Assembly: GCF_001426195.1 (NCBI RefSeq)
Contig: NZ_LMRS01000012.1
Span: forward strand, 310,001-374,000
Direction of reading: 5' to 3'
Length of the DNA stretch: 64,000 nucleotides
Origin: Sphingomonas sp. Leaf339
GTDB lineage: Bacteria; Pseudomonadota; Alphaproteobacteria; Sphingomonadales; Sphingomonadaceae
Part shown: piece after piece, positions 26,697-35,716 of the stretch
How the letters are laid out: each line of letters starts with the position of its first letter
Numbering within the stretch: the stretch's first letter is position 1
Notes under the pieces: generated by a model
Databases searched by the model: none
Told to the model about the DNA's origin: nothing
Seen by the model: the letters and a program-made list of their open reading frames with translations, nothing else
Position numbers and translations under genes: made by a program

Positions 26697-28058
26697 TCAA
26701 TGCTCGCGAAATGACGACCAGAATGCGCCGAGCAGCGGTTCCAGCGCGTAATCCAGCGCGGTCCGCTTGCGCAGCGGCACCAGCACCTGCACCGGCATAC
26801 CGGCGCGCAATTCGAACCCGCCGCCGCGCAGATTGCCCAGCACGCGCAACTGATCGCGCGGCACCGTGACTTCGCCGGTGAAATAACTGCCGCCGGTCTT
26901 CTCGTCGGTCAGCGCGTCGGCGGACAGGCGGGTCAGTCGCCCCTCCAGATTGGGCAGGTCGCGTTCGTGCAGGCTGGGAAAGCGGACCAGCGTGCGTTGG
27001 CCGACGGTCAGATCGTCGGCATCGTCGAGCGCGATCCGTGCCTGGATGCGCAGCGGCGTGCGTTCCGGCACGATATCCATCAGCTTCTGGCCCGGCGCGA
27101 CGACACCGCCGGGGGTGAAGATCGTCAGGCCGATCACGGCGCCGGTGGCGGGGGCGCGGATATCGGTGCGGGCCAGTTGGTCGCGCGCGGCGGCCAGTCG
27201 CGGCATCACCTCGCCCAGCCGGCCATCGACATCGCGCAGGTCGGCGGCGGTCCGTTCGCGGAAGGTTCGTTCCGCCTCCAGCACCTGGATCTGGCTTTCG
27301 CGCGCGGCTTCGCGGGTCTGGGCGACGCTGGCGGTGTATTGGCCGCGCTGGCCGACCAGTTGCGCGCGGGCGCGTTCCAGCTCGCGCAGCCGCGTCTGCG
27401 AGACGAAGCCGCGCTCGGCGAGCGGCTTCAGCGCGTCGATCTGCTCGTCGATCAGGCGCAGCTGTTCCACGGCGGAGACGACCTGCGTGCCATAGCCCCG
27501 GCCCTGCTCGCCCGATTGCGCAGCCCGCTGGCCGAGCGCACCGCGCTGCGCCGACAGGGTGGCATTGCGGGCAGCGAGTTCGCTTTGTTGCAGGCGCAGC
27601 GCCAGCGCGGCCTCCGCCCGGTCGCCTTCGGGTAGGGCGGCGAATTCTGGTGGCGTCGCCAGTCGCGTCTGGCCAAGCTGTTCGGCCTGTAACCGCGCCC
27701 GTTGCGCCAGTAGCCGGATCGCCTGCGCGGACAGCGCGCGCTCCTGCGCCAGCACGTCGGCAGCAGCGAGCCGGAGCAGCAACTGGCCCTGTCGCACGCG
27801 CTGGCCTTCGCGGACATAGATCGCGCCGACCACCCCGCCCTCCCGGTGCTGGACCGACTGGCGCTGGCCGGACACGACCAATGTGCCGGGCGCATAGGCC
27901 GCCGCATCCAGTCGCGCGGTCGCGGCCCAGCCGAGGAAGACGACGAAGAACAGCCCGGCGATGATAAGGCCGTGGCGGATGTCGCGCGCGGGATCGCCGA
28001 TCGTGGCGCTGGCGAGCGGCGGCTGGTTCACCGGCGGCAGGACAAGCGCGTCGCTCAT
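26697..28058 (-). CDS. Type I secretion periplasmic adaptor (HlyD family)
   Basis: The 453-residue membrane fusion protein has a short cytoplasmic N terminus and one transmembrane helix at about residues 30-52 ('LIIAGLFFVVFLGWAAT'). A lipoyl/barrel-sandwich segment follows ('SVQHREGGVVGAIYVREGQRV'), then a long helical hairpin rich in Gln, Arg and Ala and a C-terminal beta-barrel. It bridges the ABC exporter to an outer-membrane channel. Its ATG overlaps the stop of the ABC gene. No TolC-like gene is seen in this window. Confidence 0.92.
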   Translation of the reverse strand: MSDALVLPPVNQPPLASATIGDPARDIRHGLIIAGLFFVVFLGWAATARLDAAAYAPGTLVVSGQRQSVQHREGGVVGAIYVREGQRVRQGQLLLRLAAADVLAQERALSAQAIRLLAQRARLQAEQLGQTRLATPPEFAALPEGDRAEAALALRLQQSELAARNATLSAQRGALGQRAAQSGEQGRGYGTQVVSAVEQLRLIDEQIDALKPLAERGFVSQTRLRELERARAQLVGQRGQYTASVAQTREAARESQIQVLEAERTFRERTAADLRDVDGRLGEVMPRLAAARDQLARTDIRAPATGAVIGLTIFTPGGVVAPGQKLMDIVPERTPLRIQARIALDDADDLTVGQRTLVRFPSLHERDLPNLEGRLTRLSADALTDEKTGGSYFTGEVTVPRDQLRVLGNLRGGGFELRAGMPVQVLVPLRKRTALDYALEPLLGAFWSSFREH

Positions 28059-29785
28059 GACGCCACCGCCTGCGGCACCATGCGGCGGAGGTTGGGCGGC
28101 GCGATCTTGGGCAACACCTCGTCGCGCGGGCCATAGAGTTCGACGCGACCGTCCCGCAGCACCAGCAGCTTGTCGATGACGGGCAGGATGCTGAGCTTGT
28201 GCGAAACGACCAGCACGGTCCGGCCCTCCGCCTTCAGCCTGACCAGCGCCGCATTCAGCGCGGCATCGCCCTCGGCATCCAGATGCGCGTTGGGTTCGTC
28301 GAGCACATACAACGCCGGATCGCCGTACACCGCCCGCGCCAGCGCGATACGCTGCGCCTGTCCGGCGGAGACGCCGCGACCGCCCAGCCGCAGCCGATGG
28401 TCGAAGCCGCCGGCCAGCCGCAGGATCAGCGTATCGGCGCCGACCTTTTCGGCGGCGGCGACGGCGGCGGCATCGATTTCCTCGCGCGCGCCGTTCAGTT
28501 CGGTGGCGAAGCGGGCGATGTTCTCCTTCACCGTGCCTTCGAACAGCACCGCGTCCTGCGGTAGATAGCCGATGTGGCGGGCTAGGCGCTCGGGGTCCCA
28601 GTCGGTGATGTCGGCGCCGTCGATCCGCACCGTGCCGCGATCGATCGGCAAGGCGCCGGTGATCGCGCGCAGCAGCGTGGATTTGCCGGCGCCCGACGGA
28701 CCGACGATGGCGACGATCTCGCCGGCGGCGATGTCCAGCGACACCGCGTTCAGGATCGCGCCGTCACGGGTCTCGTTCAGGACGGTGACGCCATCGAGAC
28801 GCAATGCCCCGCGCGGGTCCGGCAGGCGGGTGGCGTCATGGCCGGGGCCATGACCGGCGAGCAGCGTATCGAGGCTGCGATAGCTGCCGCGCGCCTGCAC
28901 GATCCCCTTCCACGTGCCGATCAACTGTTCGATCGGCGCCAGCGCGCGCGCGATCAGGAAGGATGCGGCGAAGATCGCGCCGCCCGAGATCATATTGTCG
29001 ATCGCCAGCAGGGCGCCCAGCCCCAGCGCCAGCGATTGCAGGGCGAGGCGGACGAATTTGGTGGCGGTGAAATAGCTGCCCGCCTTGAACCCCGCCTCGG
29101 TCTGGAGCGTCAGCATCGCCTCGCGCTGGCGCAACTGGCGCGCGACGAGAGCGCGGCGCATGCCCAGCGCGCGGACGCTTTCTGCCGAGGACAGGATGGC
29201 GTCCTGCCCCGCATAGGCCTGCGCCGCCGCGGCCTGCGCCCGGTCGAGCCGGCCGCGCGTCGCGCGTTCGTTGCGCCAGGCGATGATCGGCAGGATCACC
29301 GCGCCTGCCAGCGCGAGCAGGCCGATCAGCGGATGGACGAGGAAACAGACGAGGACATAGATCGGCGTCCACGGCGCATCGAACAGCGCTAGCATGCCCG
29401 GCCCGGTCAGCGTGCCGCGCATCGTATCGAACTCCCGCAGCGCCTGTCGCGCCACGGCCGATTCCGGCCGGCCGAGTGTGGCGTCGAGCAGCAGCGGCGC
29501 GACGCTGGCATCGAGCAACACGCCCGCCCGCACCAGCAGCCGCGAACGGACCCGGTCGAGCAGCGACAGCGTCGCCAGCCCGAACAGCAGCACCATCGTC
29601 AGGAAGAACAGCGTCTGGACGCCCTGCGTCGGCACGACGCGGTCGTACACCTGCAACATGTAGAGGGTCGGGACGATATAGAGCAGGTTGACGAGCGCGC
29701 TGAACCCCGCCGCTGAAACGAAATGACGGCGGCATCGCGCCAACGCCGCCTGCATCGCGGCGCCGGGGTGAAGAAGATCAGTCAT
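28055..29785 (-). CDS. Type I secretion system permease/ATPase (PrtD-like)
   Basis: The 576-residue half-transporter has an N-terminal membrane domain ('FSALVNLLYIVPTLYMLQVYD' is diagnostic of PrtD/LapB-like exporters). A C-terminal nucleotide-binding domain follows with Walker A GPSGAGKST, signature SAGQAQR and Walker B LYVLDEPNAHLD. There is no N-terminal C39-like domain, as in PrtD. The ATG at 29785 is used; upstream in-frame starts add sequence without family character. With the adaptor it would export the nuclease encoded upstream. Confidence 0.92.
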   Translation of the reverse strand: MTDLLHPGAAMQAALARCRRHFVSAAGFSALVNLLYIVPTLYMLQVYDRVVPTQGVQTLFFLTMVLLFGLATLSLLDRVRSRLLVRAGVLLDASVAPLLLDATLGRPESAVARQALREFDTMRGTLTGPGMLALFDAPWTPIYVLVCFLVHPLIGLLALAGAVILPIIAWRNERATRGRLDRAQAAAAQAYAGQDAILSSAESVRALGMRRALVARQLRQREAMLTLQTEAGFKAGSYFTATKFVRLALQSLALGLGALLAIDNMISGGAIFAASFLIARALAPIEQLIGTWKGIVQARGSYRSLDTLLAGHGPGHDATRLPDPRGALRLDGVTVLNETRDGAILNAVSLDIAAGEIVAIVGPSGAGKSTLLRAITGALPIDRGTVRIDGADITDWDPERLARHIGYLPQDAVLFEGTVKENIARFATELNGAREEIDAAAVAAAEKVGADTLILRLAGGFDHRLRLGGRGVSAGQAQRIALARAVYGDPALYVLDEPNAHLDAEGDAALNAALVRLKAEGRTVLVVSHKLSILPVIDKLLVLRDGRVELYGPRDEVLPKIAPPNLRRMVPQAVAS

Positions 29786-29858
29786 CGTTCCCGTACCTGC
29801 CATCCGCCGCGCCGCGCTATCGATAGTCCGATCCACGCGGCCGGTCGATGGTCATGTC

Positions 29859-29898
29859 GGCGGGGCCGATCCCGGTAAAACCGGTAATCGACCCCGCC
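29859..29898 (-). terminator. Strong stem-loop between nuclease and secretion genes
   Basis: On the minus strand, arms GGCGGGGTCGAT and ATCGGCCCCGCC (29887-29898 and 29859-29870) form a 12-bp stem with one G-U pair. A second small CCGG/CCGG hairpin lies in the loop. It begins six bases after the nuclease stop codon. No T-run follows, so it may protect the nuclease mRNA or partly stop transcription before the exporter genes. Confidence 0.5.
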
Positions 29899-29903
29899 CC
29901 CCG

Positions 29904-32825
29904 TCAATAGCTATGCAGTTCGATCGGCGCGTGATCGCGGAGTATCCACTGATGGAAGCCACCAGTCGCATCATCGACCATCGCGAGATCGTCCGCCCAG
30001 GTGAACGACGCGGTACCATGGTCGATCGCCGGCGCCGCCGTGGCCGCCGTGTAGAGCGATACAGCGTCATCGACAGCCAGCCGCTCCTGCGACCCCAGAT
30101 TGTCGAACCGGAAGACATCGTCGACCGCGTAGTCCATGATCGCCTGACGTTCGGTATCCTGCGTCGTAGCAACCGTGGCCGACGATCCCAATTTCAGCAG
30201 GGCGAGCTGCGGATCGTGGTCGGTCGGGCGATCGCCGGCGAACTGCGAATTCAGATGGACGGCATCATATTGCGCGCCATTGCGCAGGCCGCCGGTGACG
30301 AGGATGTTGTCCAGCTGTTGAGCATTGCCATCAAACAGATAGCTATAGCGCTCCTCCTCCGGCAGCAGCGTATTCAGGTTGGTGAACACCCCGCCCTTTG
30401 TCGGATCGGTCAACTGGGTCTGTGCGGTTTCGAAGTAGAAGCCGTTCCAGTCGCCCAGGATAGCGAAATGCAGCGACGGATCGTCGGCGAGATGGTCTTG
30501 TACATATGCCTTCACGCCTGCCGCCTGCGCCGTCCGGGCCGCGTCGCCGGCATCGGCGGGCGGCTGGGTCGCGCCCCACAACGGGTCGCTGCCGCCGCGC
30601 GAGGTGAAGTGGACGTTGATCGTCGTGATCGTCTCGCCATTGAAGGCGAACTGTGCGGCCAGCGGATTGCGGGTGCCGTTATAGGCCGACCCGGTGATCA
30701 GCTGGGCACTGCCCTCGACATAATCGACGCGATCCAGGTTGTAGAAATAACCGTTGCGGATGTTGCCATTGGGCTCGCCGCCCGTGCTGTTGGCGGTGGC
30801 CGGTGCCACCTCGACATAGGCGTAGCGGGCACCATTGATCGCGGCGATCGCGTTGATGAGCCCCTGCGCGGTCGTCGTGCCAGACAGGCTGCCCCCGGAT
30901 GCGGCGCCGTTGGCGTCCTGAATCTCCTGCACGGCGATGATGTCGGGCGCGCGCAGATTGTCGACGATGTTGGCGGCTAGCACGTCGTACTTGCCATCCG
31001 ACGGGTCGAGATTTTCAAGGTTGTAGGTAGCGATCGACAGGTGGTCGGCATCGCCCGTCAGCGTCGTCGTCTCACGCTGCAGCGTCACGTCCTTGGTCAC
31101 GGTTACCGCCTCGGTAACCAGCACCTCGTAATGCGCGGCAGCATAGTTAACGATGCCGGTGACACTGCTCAACTGGTCGCCGACACTGTAATTCGGCGTG
31201 AAGCCGCTGAAGATAGCGCTGTCGCCGTCGATCTGGATCTTTTCAGGATTATAATCGCCCGGCGAGATCGTGATGCCGCCGCGATCGTTCACCCCCGTCG
31301 CGCCAACGCCCAGCGAGGCGACGACGTCGGTTTCGGCGAAACTGTCGGCCGTGGTGTTGGATACGACGAGGGGATTGTCGATCGTGACGCGCATCCCCTC
31401 CAGCGATTCCCAGAAATCGATGCCATCGGTGGTGGGGTCGTAGCTCGTCAACCGGTCGTCATCGATAACCTGCGATGGAGGCAGCAAGCCGTTCGCGCCG
31501 ATCAGGATCGCATCGGGCAGCGCATCACCGAAACTCTCGACCGCGATGCTCGGCGAGACGATCTGGGTGACGGTCAGGCCACCGGTGCCGGCCCGGAATT
31601 CAGAGACCTGCCCCTGCACCGACAGCGTATCGCCGACAAAGACGTCGGGTGCGGTCGAGGTGAAGACGAAGATGCCGTCCGACGTGCGCGCGTTGCCGTC
31701 GCCCAGATCCTGCAGATAGAAGCCGTTGCTATCGACGGCAGTGACGATGCCGTTGGTCAGCACGGTCTGGCCGACATAGGCGGAGCTATGCCCCTCCCCC
31801 TGGATCTGGCCGATCAGCAGCGGCAGGATGTCGTCGTTCAGGATCGTGCCGGTCGCAATAGCCTGCCCCAGCGATGCGCCGCCAGTGGGTGCGGACAGCG
31901 TGACGGTGAAGCTCTCATTCGATTCGGGCATCATATCGCCGGCCACCGGCAGCTTGATCGTCGCCGTGCTTTGACCCGTGACGAAGCTGACGGTGCCGGT
32001 CAGCGTGATGCCGGCGAAATCGGCCGCGTTTGCGCCGCCCTCACCGCCCGGCAAGGTGACGGTATAGGTCGCATCGACCGCGCCGTCGCTGCCGCCGACG
32101 CGCGAGACGGTGAACGCGATATCGTGGGTGCCGCTGTCACCCTCGATCGTGCTGGCATCGGCGATGTTGAGGGTGCCGGGCAGCGGATTGCTGTTCCCGC
32201 TGGACGTCACGACGATATCGTCGACGCCGACCCACTCGTCGTTGCCGATCGCGTTGGTGGTCATAATGCGGACCTGCAACGTCGCCGCATCGTTCGCGTC
32301 GGCGGGCAAGGTGACGCTGACCGGCGTGACCAGCGTCGCGAGGCTGGGACCGCTGGTCGCATCGGCGGTGTAGGCGGCAGACAGGTTCACCCACGCGCTG
32401 GTGTCGTTCAGGCGATACTGGACGGCCACCTGCTGCACCGCATTATCGACGCTGCCGTCCAGATCACGCAGGTTGAAGCTGAGCGTCACGCTCTGACGGC
32501 CGGCGGCGTTCAGATACAGCGCGAGGTATGGCGCGTCGGCGGTCCCTGATCCCTGCATCGCGATCGTCGGATTGGCGATCTGGAATTCGGCGATGCCGCC
32601 AGTGTTGAACGTGTTGGGACTGGTCTGGTTGGCGTTGACGTCGACCACCGTACTGGTGGTGGTGATAAGCCGCGGGTCGGCGCCGGTCTGCGTCGTCAGG
32701 TCGTCGCCTCGGAAACCGACGATGCTGCGCACGCCGTTCCAGTTATCGTCGGCCGTGATCTGGTTGGTGTCGGTCCAGTTCTGGCTGAAATCGCCGGTCC
32801 CAAGATTCCAATATTCTGCGCTCAC
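29904..32825 (-). CDS. Large extracellular nuclease (ExeM/NucH-like) with Calx-beta domain
   Basis: The 973-residue protein has no signal peptide. Its layout is an N-terminal beta-rich domain (about 1-210), a Calx-beta domain (about 215-335, ending 'GTILNDD'), an OB-fold segment typical of NucH-type nucleases (about 340-580), and a C-terminal exonuclease-endonuclease-phosphatase domain from about 600. The last has IATYNLENL, IIAVQEIQD, a His-bearing strand INVHFTSRGG, LGDWNGF and DRPTDHDPQ. The start is GTG at 32825 with GGGGGAT upstream. It lacks RTX repeats, yet lies in a type I secretion operon, which explains export without a signal peptide. It would degrade extracellular DNA. Confidence 0.85.
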   Translation of the reverse strand: MSAEYWNLGTGDFSQNWTDTNQITADDNWNGVRSIVGFRGDDLTTQTGADPRLITTTSTVVDVNANQTSPNTFNTGGIAEFQIANPTIAMQGSGTADAPYLALYLNAAGRQSVTLSFNLRDLDGSVDNAVQQVAVQYRLNDTSAWVNLSAAYTADATSGPSLATLVTPVSVTLPADANDAATLQVRIMTTNAIGNDEWVGVDDIVVTSSGNSNPLPGTLNIADASTIEGDSGTHDIAFTVSRVGGSDGAVDATYTVTLPGGEGGANAADFAGITLTGTVSFVTGQSTATIKLPVAGDMMPESNESFTVTLSAPTGGASLGQAIATGTILNDDILPLLIGQIQGEGHSSAYVGQTVLTNGIVTAVDSNGFYLQDLGDGNARTSDGIFVFTSTAPDVFVGDTLSVQGQVSEFRAGTGGLTVTQIVSPSIAVESFGDALPDAILIGANGLLPPSQVIDDDRLTSYDPTTDGIDFWESLEGMRVTIDNPLVVSNTTADSFAETDVVASLGVGATGVNDRGGITISPGDYNPEKIQIDGDSAIFSGFTPNYSVGDQLSSVTGIVNYAAAHYEVLVTEAVTVTKDVTLQRETTTLTGDADHLSIATYNLENLDPSDGKYDVLAANIVDNLRAPDIIAVQEIQDANGAASGGSLSGTTTAQGLINAIAAINGARYAYVEVAPATANSTGGEPNGNIRNGYFYNLDRVDYVEGSAQLITGSAYNGTRNPLAAQFAFNGETITTINVHFTSRGGSDPLWGATQPPADAGDAARTAQAAGVKAYVQDHLADDPSLHFAILGDWNGFYFETAQTQLTDPTKGGVFTNLNTLLPEEERYSYLFDGNAQQLDNILVTGGLRNGAQYDAVHLNSQFAGDRPTDHDPQLALLKLGSSATVATTQDTERQAIMDYAVDDVFRFDNLGSQERLAVDDAVSLYTAATAAPAIDHGTASFTWADDLAMVDDATGGFHQWILRDHAPIELHSY

Positions 32826-33084
32826 GACGATCCCCCGAAAAATTCGCCACCAGTCCGAATCGCTGTATCGACGGCCTCAACCGCGACCACCGTCAGATGG
32901 TTAACGTGCACTAACGATGATGGTCTAGCCAGCCTTGATGACAGGTATGTGGCAGGAAAGACGCAAGGTTTCGGCCGTCTCGGATCGGGAGCGATGAGGG
33001 GCTTGCCAGCGACTGTCGTGGCACTGCAACATTACCAAGGCACAACCTGCGACGTTAACGATTTTCTAAAGGGGTCTTTCGATC

Positions 33085-33729
33085 ATGAACCGTCTTGCAC
33101 TGATCGCCGCGTTGGCGACGGCCACCGTCGCGGCGCCTTCGGCGGAGGCGGCCACGACGATGGTGACGGCCGGTACCCGCGGTCTCCAAATCCTGGAATA
33201 CGGTCCGGCCGGGCAGTCATTCACGACGACCGAATCGCAGCTGCTGTCGTTCGGGTTCCAGTTTCAGACAGCCAATGCCAGTATGGCGAACGACCCGGTC
33301 ACGCTGACGCTGTTGGCGGGTTCGGGGCTGAACGGTGTCACCGTCGCTACGCGCACGGTGACGTTGCCGACATCCGCGGCGCGGACGTCGTTCTGGTATG
33401 ATTTCGACTTGGCCGGCACCACGCTGATCGCGAACACCAGCTATACCGCGCTGCTGTCGACCACATCAATCCGACTGGCGGTCATGTACGGTCCCAGCCT
33501 GATGCCCACCCCGAACGGGGCCGACGCCTATAGCGGTGGCAGCCTGGTCGCCACCAAGCCGCAGATCGGTTACTGCCTGACCGACCCTTGCGATGCGAAT
33601 TTCCGCTTCACGACGGTGGCGGGGGCGGTGCCGGAGCCGGCGACGTGGGCGATGATGCTCGTCGGGTTTGCCATGGTCGGCGGCACCGTCCGCTATCGCC
33701 GTCGTAACGTCCGTCTGGCCTATCGCTGA
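33085..33729 (+). CDS. PEPxxWA-CTERM sorting domain protein
   Basis: The 214-residue exported protein has a signal peptide (MNRLALIAALATATVAAPSAEA), a beta-rich middle part of unknown fold and a C-terminal sorting signal. The signal reads VPEPATWAMMLVGFAMVGG followed by RYRRR: the PEPxxWA motif, a membrane helix and a basic tail, recognised by exosortase. AAAGGGG lies upstream of the ATG. The function of the mature domain is unknown. No exosortase gene is visible here. The gene converges with the SBF transporter gene and overlaps it by 10 bases. Confidence 0.85.
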   Translation: MNRLALIAALATATVAAPSAEAATTMVTAGTRGLQILEYGPAGQSFTTTESQLLSFGFQFQTANASMANDPVTLTLLAGSGLNGVTVATRTVTLPTSAARTSFWYDFDLAGTTLIANTSYTALLSTTSIRLAVMYGPSLMPTPNGADAYSGGSLVATKPQIGYCLTDPCDANFRFTTVAGAVPEPATWAMMLVGFAMVGGTVRYRRRNVRLAYR

Positions 33730-34715
33730 TCGATCGCGGCGGGGGTGAGCGGCAATGCCGCCGCCTCCGCCGCATCGGCGTAGCGCCGTGCGATCATGGC
33801 GCAGGCGATCAGCTGGATCTGGTGGAACAGCATCACCGGTAACAGCACGACGCCGACCTGTGCCGCCGGGAAAAGTACGCCGGCCATCGGCACGCCCGAG
33901 GCGAGGCTCTTCTTCGATCCACAGAATTGCAGGACGATCGCATCCTCGCGTGACAAGCCGAGCGCGCGGGCGGCCAGCAACGTTGCGACCAGCACGATCC
34001 CGAGCAGGACGACGCAGACCACCGCGATCAGCGCAAGGTCGCCGGGCGAAACGCGGTGCCAGAGCCCCTCCACCACCGCCGCGCCGAACGCACTGTAGAC
34101 GACGAGCAGGATCGACCCGCGATCGACGATGGTCAACACACCCTTATATCGGGTCACAAGTCCGCCGATCCATGGCCGGAGCAGATGCCCTGCGACAAAG
34201 GGGACGAGCAGTTGCAGAACGATCGCTTCCACCGACGATAGCGAGATCGAACCCGCCCCACCCATCAGCAGCGCGACCAGCGCGGGCGTCACGACGATAC
34301 CCAACAGATTCGAAAATGACGCGCTGCACACGGCCGCTGCGACATTGCCACGCGCGATCGCGGTGAAGGCGATCGAGGATTGCACGGTCGACGGTAGCAA
34401 TGTGAGGAACAACAGCCCCGCGGCCACCGGCCCCGACAACAGGTGCATCATGCCCAGCCCCAGCACCGGGAATAGCACGAAGGTGACGGCCAGCACCGCC
34501 ACATGTAGTTGCCAGTTTCGCGCGCCCTCCCAGATCGCTTCGCGCGACAGCTTCGCGCCATGGAGGAAGAACAGCAAAACGATCGCAGTATCCGCCGCAC
34601 CCGCCGCAATACCTGACCATATGCCGCGCGCCGGCAAAAGGCTGGCCAGCGCGACGGTGCCGAGCAGCATCAGGATAAACGGCTCGAACACCGACAGGAA
34701 ACGACGCAGCATCAA
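33720..34715 (-). CDS. SBF-like (bile acid:sodium symporter family) transporter
   Basis: The 331-residue membrane protein has about nine to ten hydrophobic helices. Its features are typical of the SBF-like/YfeH group, such as 'LLFFLHGAKLSREAIWEGA', 'LLPSTVQSSIAFTAIARGN' and 'QFCGSKKSLASGVPMAGVLF'. The transported substrate is unknown for this group. Its ATG overlaps the stop of the adenine-type deaminase gene, making it the third gene of a purine-deaminase operon, which suggests a purine-related cargo. This is inference only. Confidence 0.85.
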   Translation of the reverse strand: MMLRRFLSVFEPFILMLLGTVALASLLPARGIWSGIAAGAADTAIVLLFFLHGAKLSREAIWEGARNWQLHVAVLAVTFVLFPVLGLGMMHLLSGPVAAGLLFLTLLPSTVQSSIAFTAIARGNVAAAVCSASFSNLLGIVVTPALVALLMGGAGSISLSSVEAIVLQLLVPFVAGHLLRPWIGGLVTRYKGVLTIVDRGSILLVVYSAFGAAVVEGLWHRVSPGDLALIAVVCVVLLGIVLVATLLAARALGLSREDAIVLQFCGSKKSLASGVPMAGVLFPAAQVGVVLLPVMLFHQIQLIACAMIARRYADAAEAAALPLTPAAIDQR

Positions 34716-35716
34716 CCGGCCTTCGCGAACGCATAGAGCCGCGCCAGATGCCCGGCGAGCGCCTCATCCGACAGGAACGCGCCAAGGAAGCTGTTACGCG
34801 CCAGCGTCACCACCTGTTCGCGGCTGAGATCGCGGGCGGCGGCAAGCTCCCGGAAATTCTGGGCGATATAGCCCCCGAAATAGGCAGGATCGTCGGAATG
34901 CACCGTCGCGCGCAGACCCAGATCGAGCATCCGGTCGATCGGATGCGCGGCCAGCGTTTCGACGTTGCGCAACGCGACGTTGGACAGCGGACAGACGGTC
35001 AGTGTCATTGCCTCGCGCGCCAGTCGAGCGACCAGCGCCGGGTCTTCCAGCGCGCGGTTGCCATGGTCGATCCGGTCAACCTTCAGGATGTCGAGCGCCT
35101 CATGGATATACGCCGGCGGCCCTTCCTCGCCCGCGTGGGCGCAGAGCTTCAGGCCGCGTTCGCGGGACGCCGCGAAGACGTGCGCGAATTTCGACGGGGG
35201 ATGGCCGATTTCCGTCGAATCGAGACCGACACCGACGAAGCGGTCCAGCCACGGCTCCGCCTGTTTCAGCGTGGCGAAGGCGTCATCCTCGTCCAGGTGA
35301 CGGAGATAGCTCATGATGAGTTCGACCGTCATGCCGTGCTTCGTCGTCGCCCCTTCGACGGCGGCGAATAGACCGCGCGCGACGACGTCGAACGGGATGC
35401 CGCGATGCGTGTGTGTCTGTGGATCGAAAAAGATTTCGGCATGGACGACCCCGTCCGCCGCGGCGCGATCGAAATAGGCGGCTGCAAGGTCGTGGAAATC
35501 CTCCTCCGTCCGCAGCACGTCGGCACCGGCATAATAGATGTCGAGAAACGTCTGGAGGTTGGTGAACCGGTACGCCGCCCGCACCTCCTCCACAGAAGCG
35601 AAGGGGATCGCCACCTTGTTGCGGGTGGCGAGCGCGACCATCATCTCCGGCTCCAGCGTCCCCTCGATATGCAGATGCAGCTCGGCCTTGGGGATCGCGG
35701 CGTAGAAGTCGGTCAT
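34712..35716 (-). CDS. Adenine/adenosine deaminase
   Basis: The 334-residue amidohydrolase has the zinc motif HLHIEGTLEP, the third zinc His in 'LCAHAGEEGP', and the Asp pair in TVHSDDPAYFGG. The segment VGLDSTEIGHPPSKF matches the adenine-deaminase (ADE/Aah1-like) branch better than E. coli Add, so adenine to hypoxanthine is the likely reaction, though adenosine cannot be excluded. It overlaps the guanine deaminase gene upstream and the transporter gene downstream by four bases each, so the three are coupled in purine salvage or catabolism. Confidence 0.9.
   Translation of the reverse strand: MTDFYAAIPKAELHLHIEGTLEPEMMVALATRNKVAIPFASVEEVRAAYRFTNLQTFLDIYYAGADVLRTEEDFHDLAAAYFDRAAADGVVHAEIFFDPQTHTHRGIPFDVVARGLFAAVEGATTKHGMTVELIMSYLRHLDEDDAFATLKQAEPWLDRFVGVGLDSTEIGHPPSKFAHVFAASRERGLKLCAHAGEEGPPAYIHEALDILKVDRIDHGNRALEDPALVARLAREAMTLTVCPLSNVALRNVETLAAHPIDRMLDLGLRATVHSDDPAYFGGYIAQNFRELAAARDLSREQVVTLARNSFLGAFLSDEALAGHLARLYAFAKAG

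Noticed and set aside
32900..32915. GTTAACGTGCACTAAC upstream of the nuclease as an operator
   Set aside because: The halves are out of register by one base and no second copy was seen in the window.
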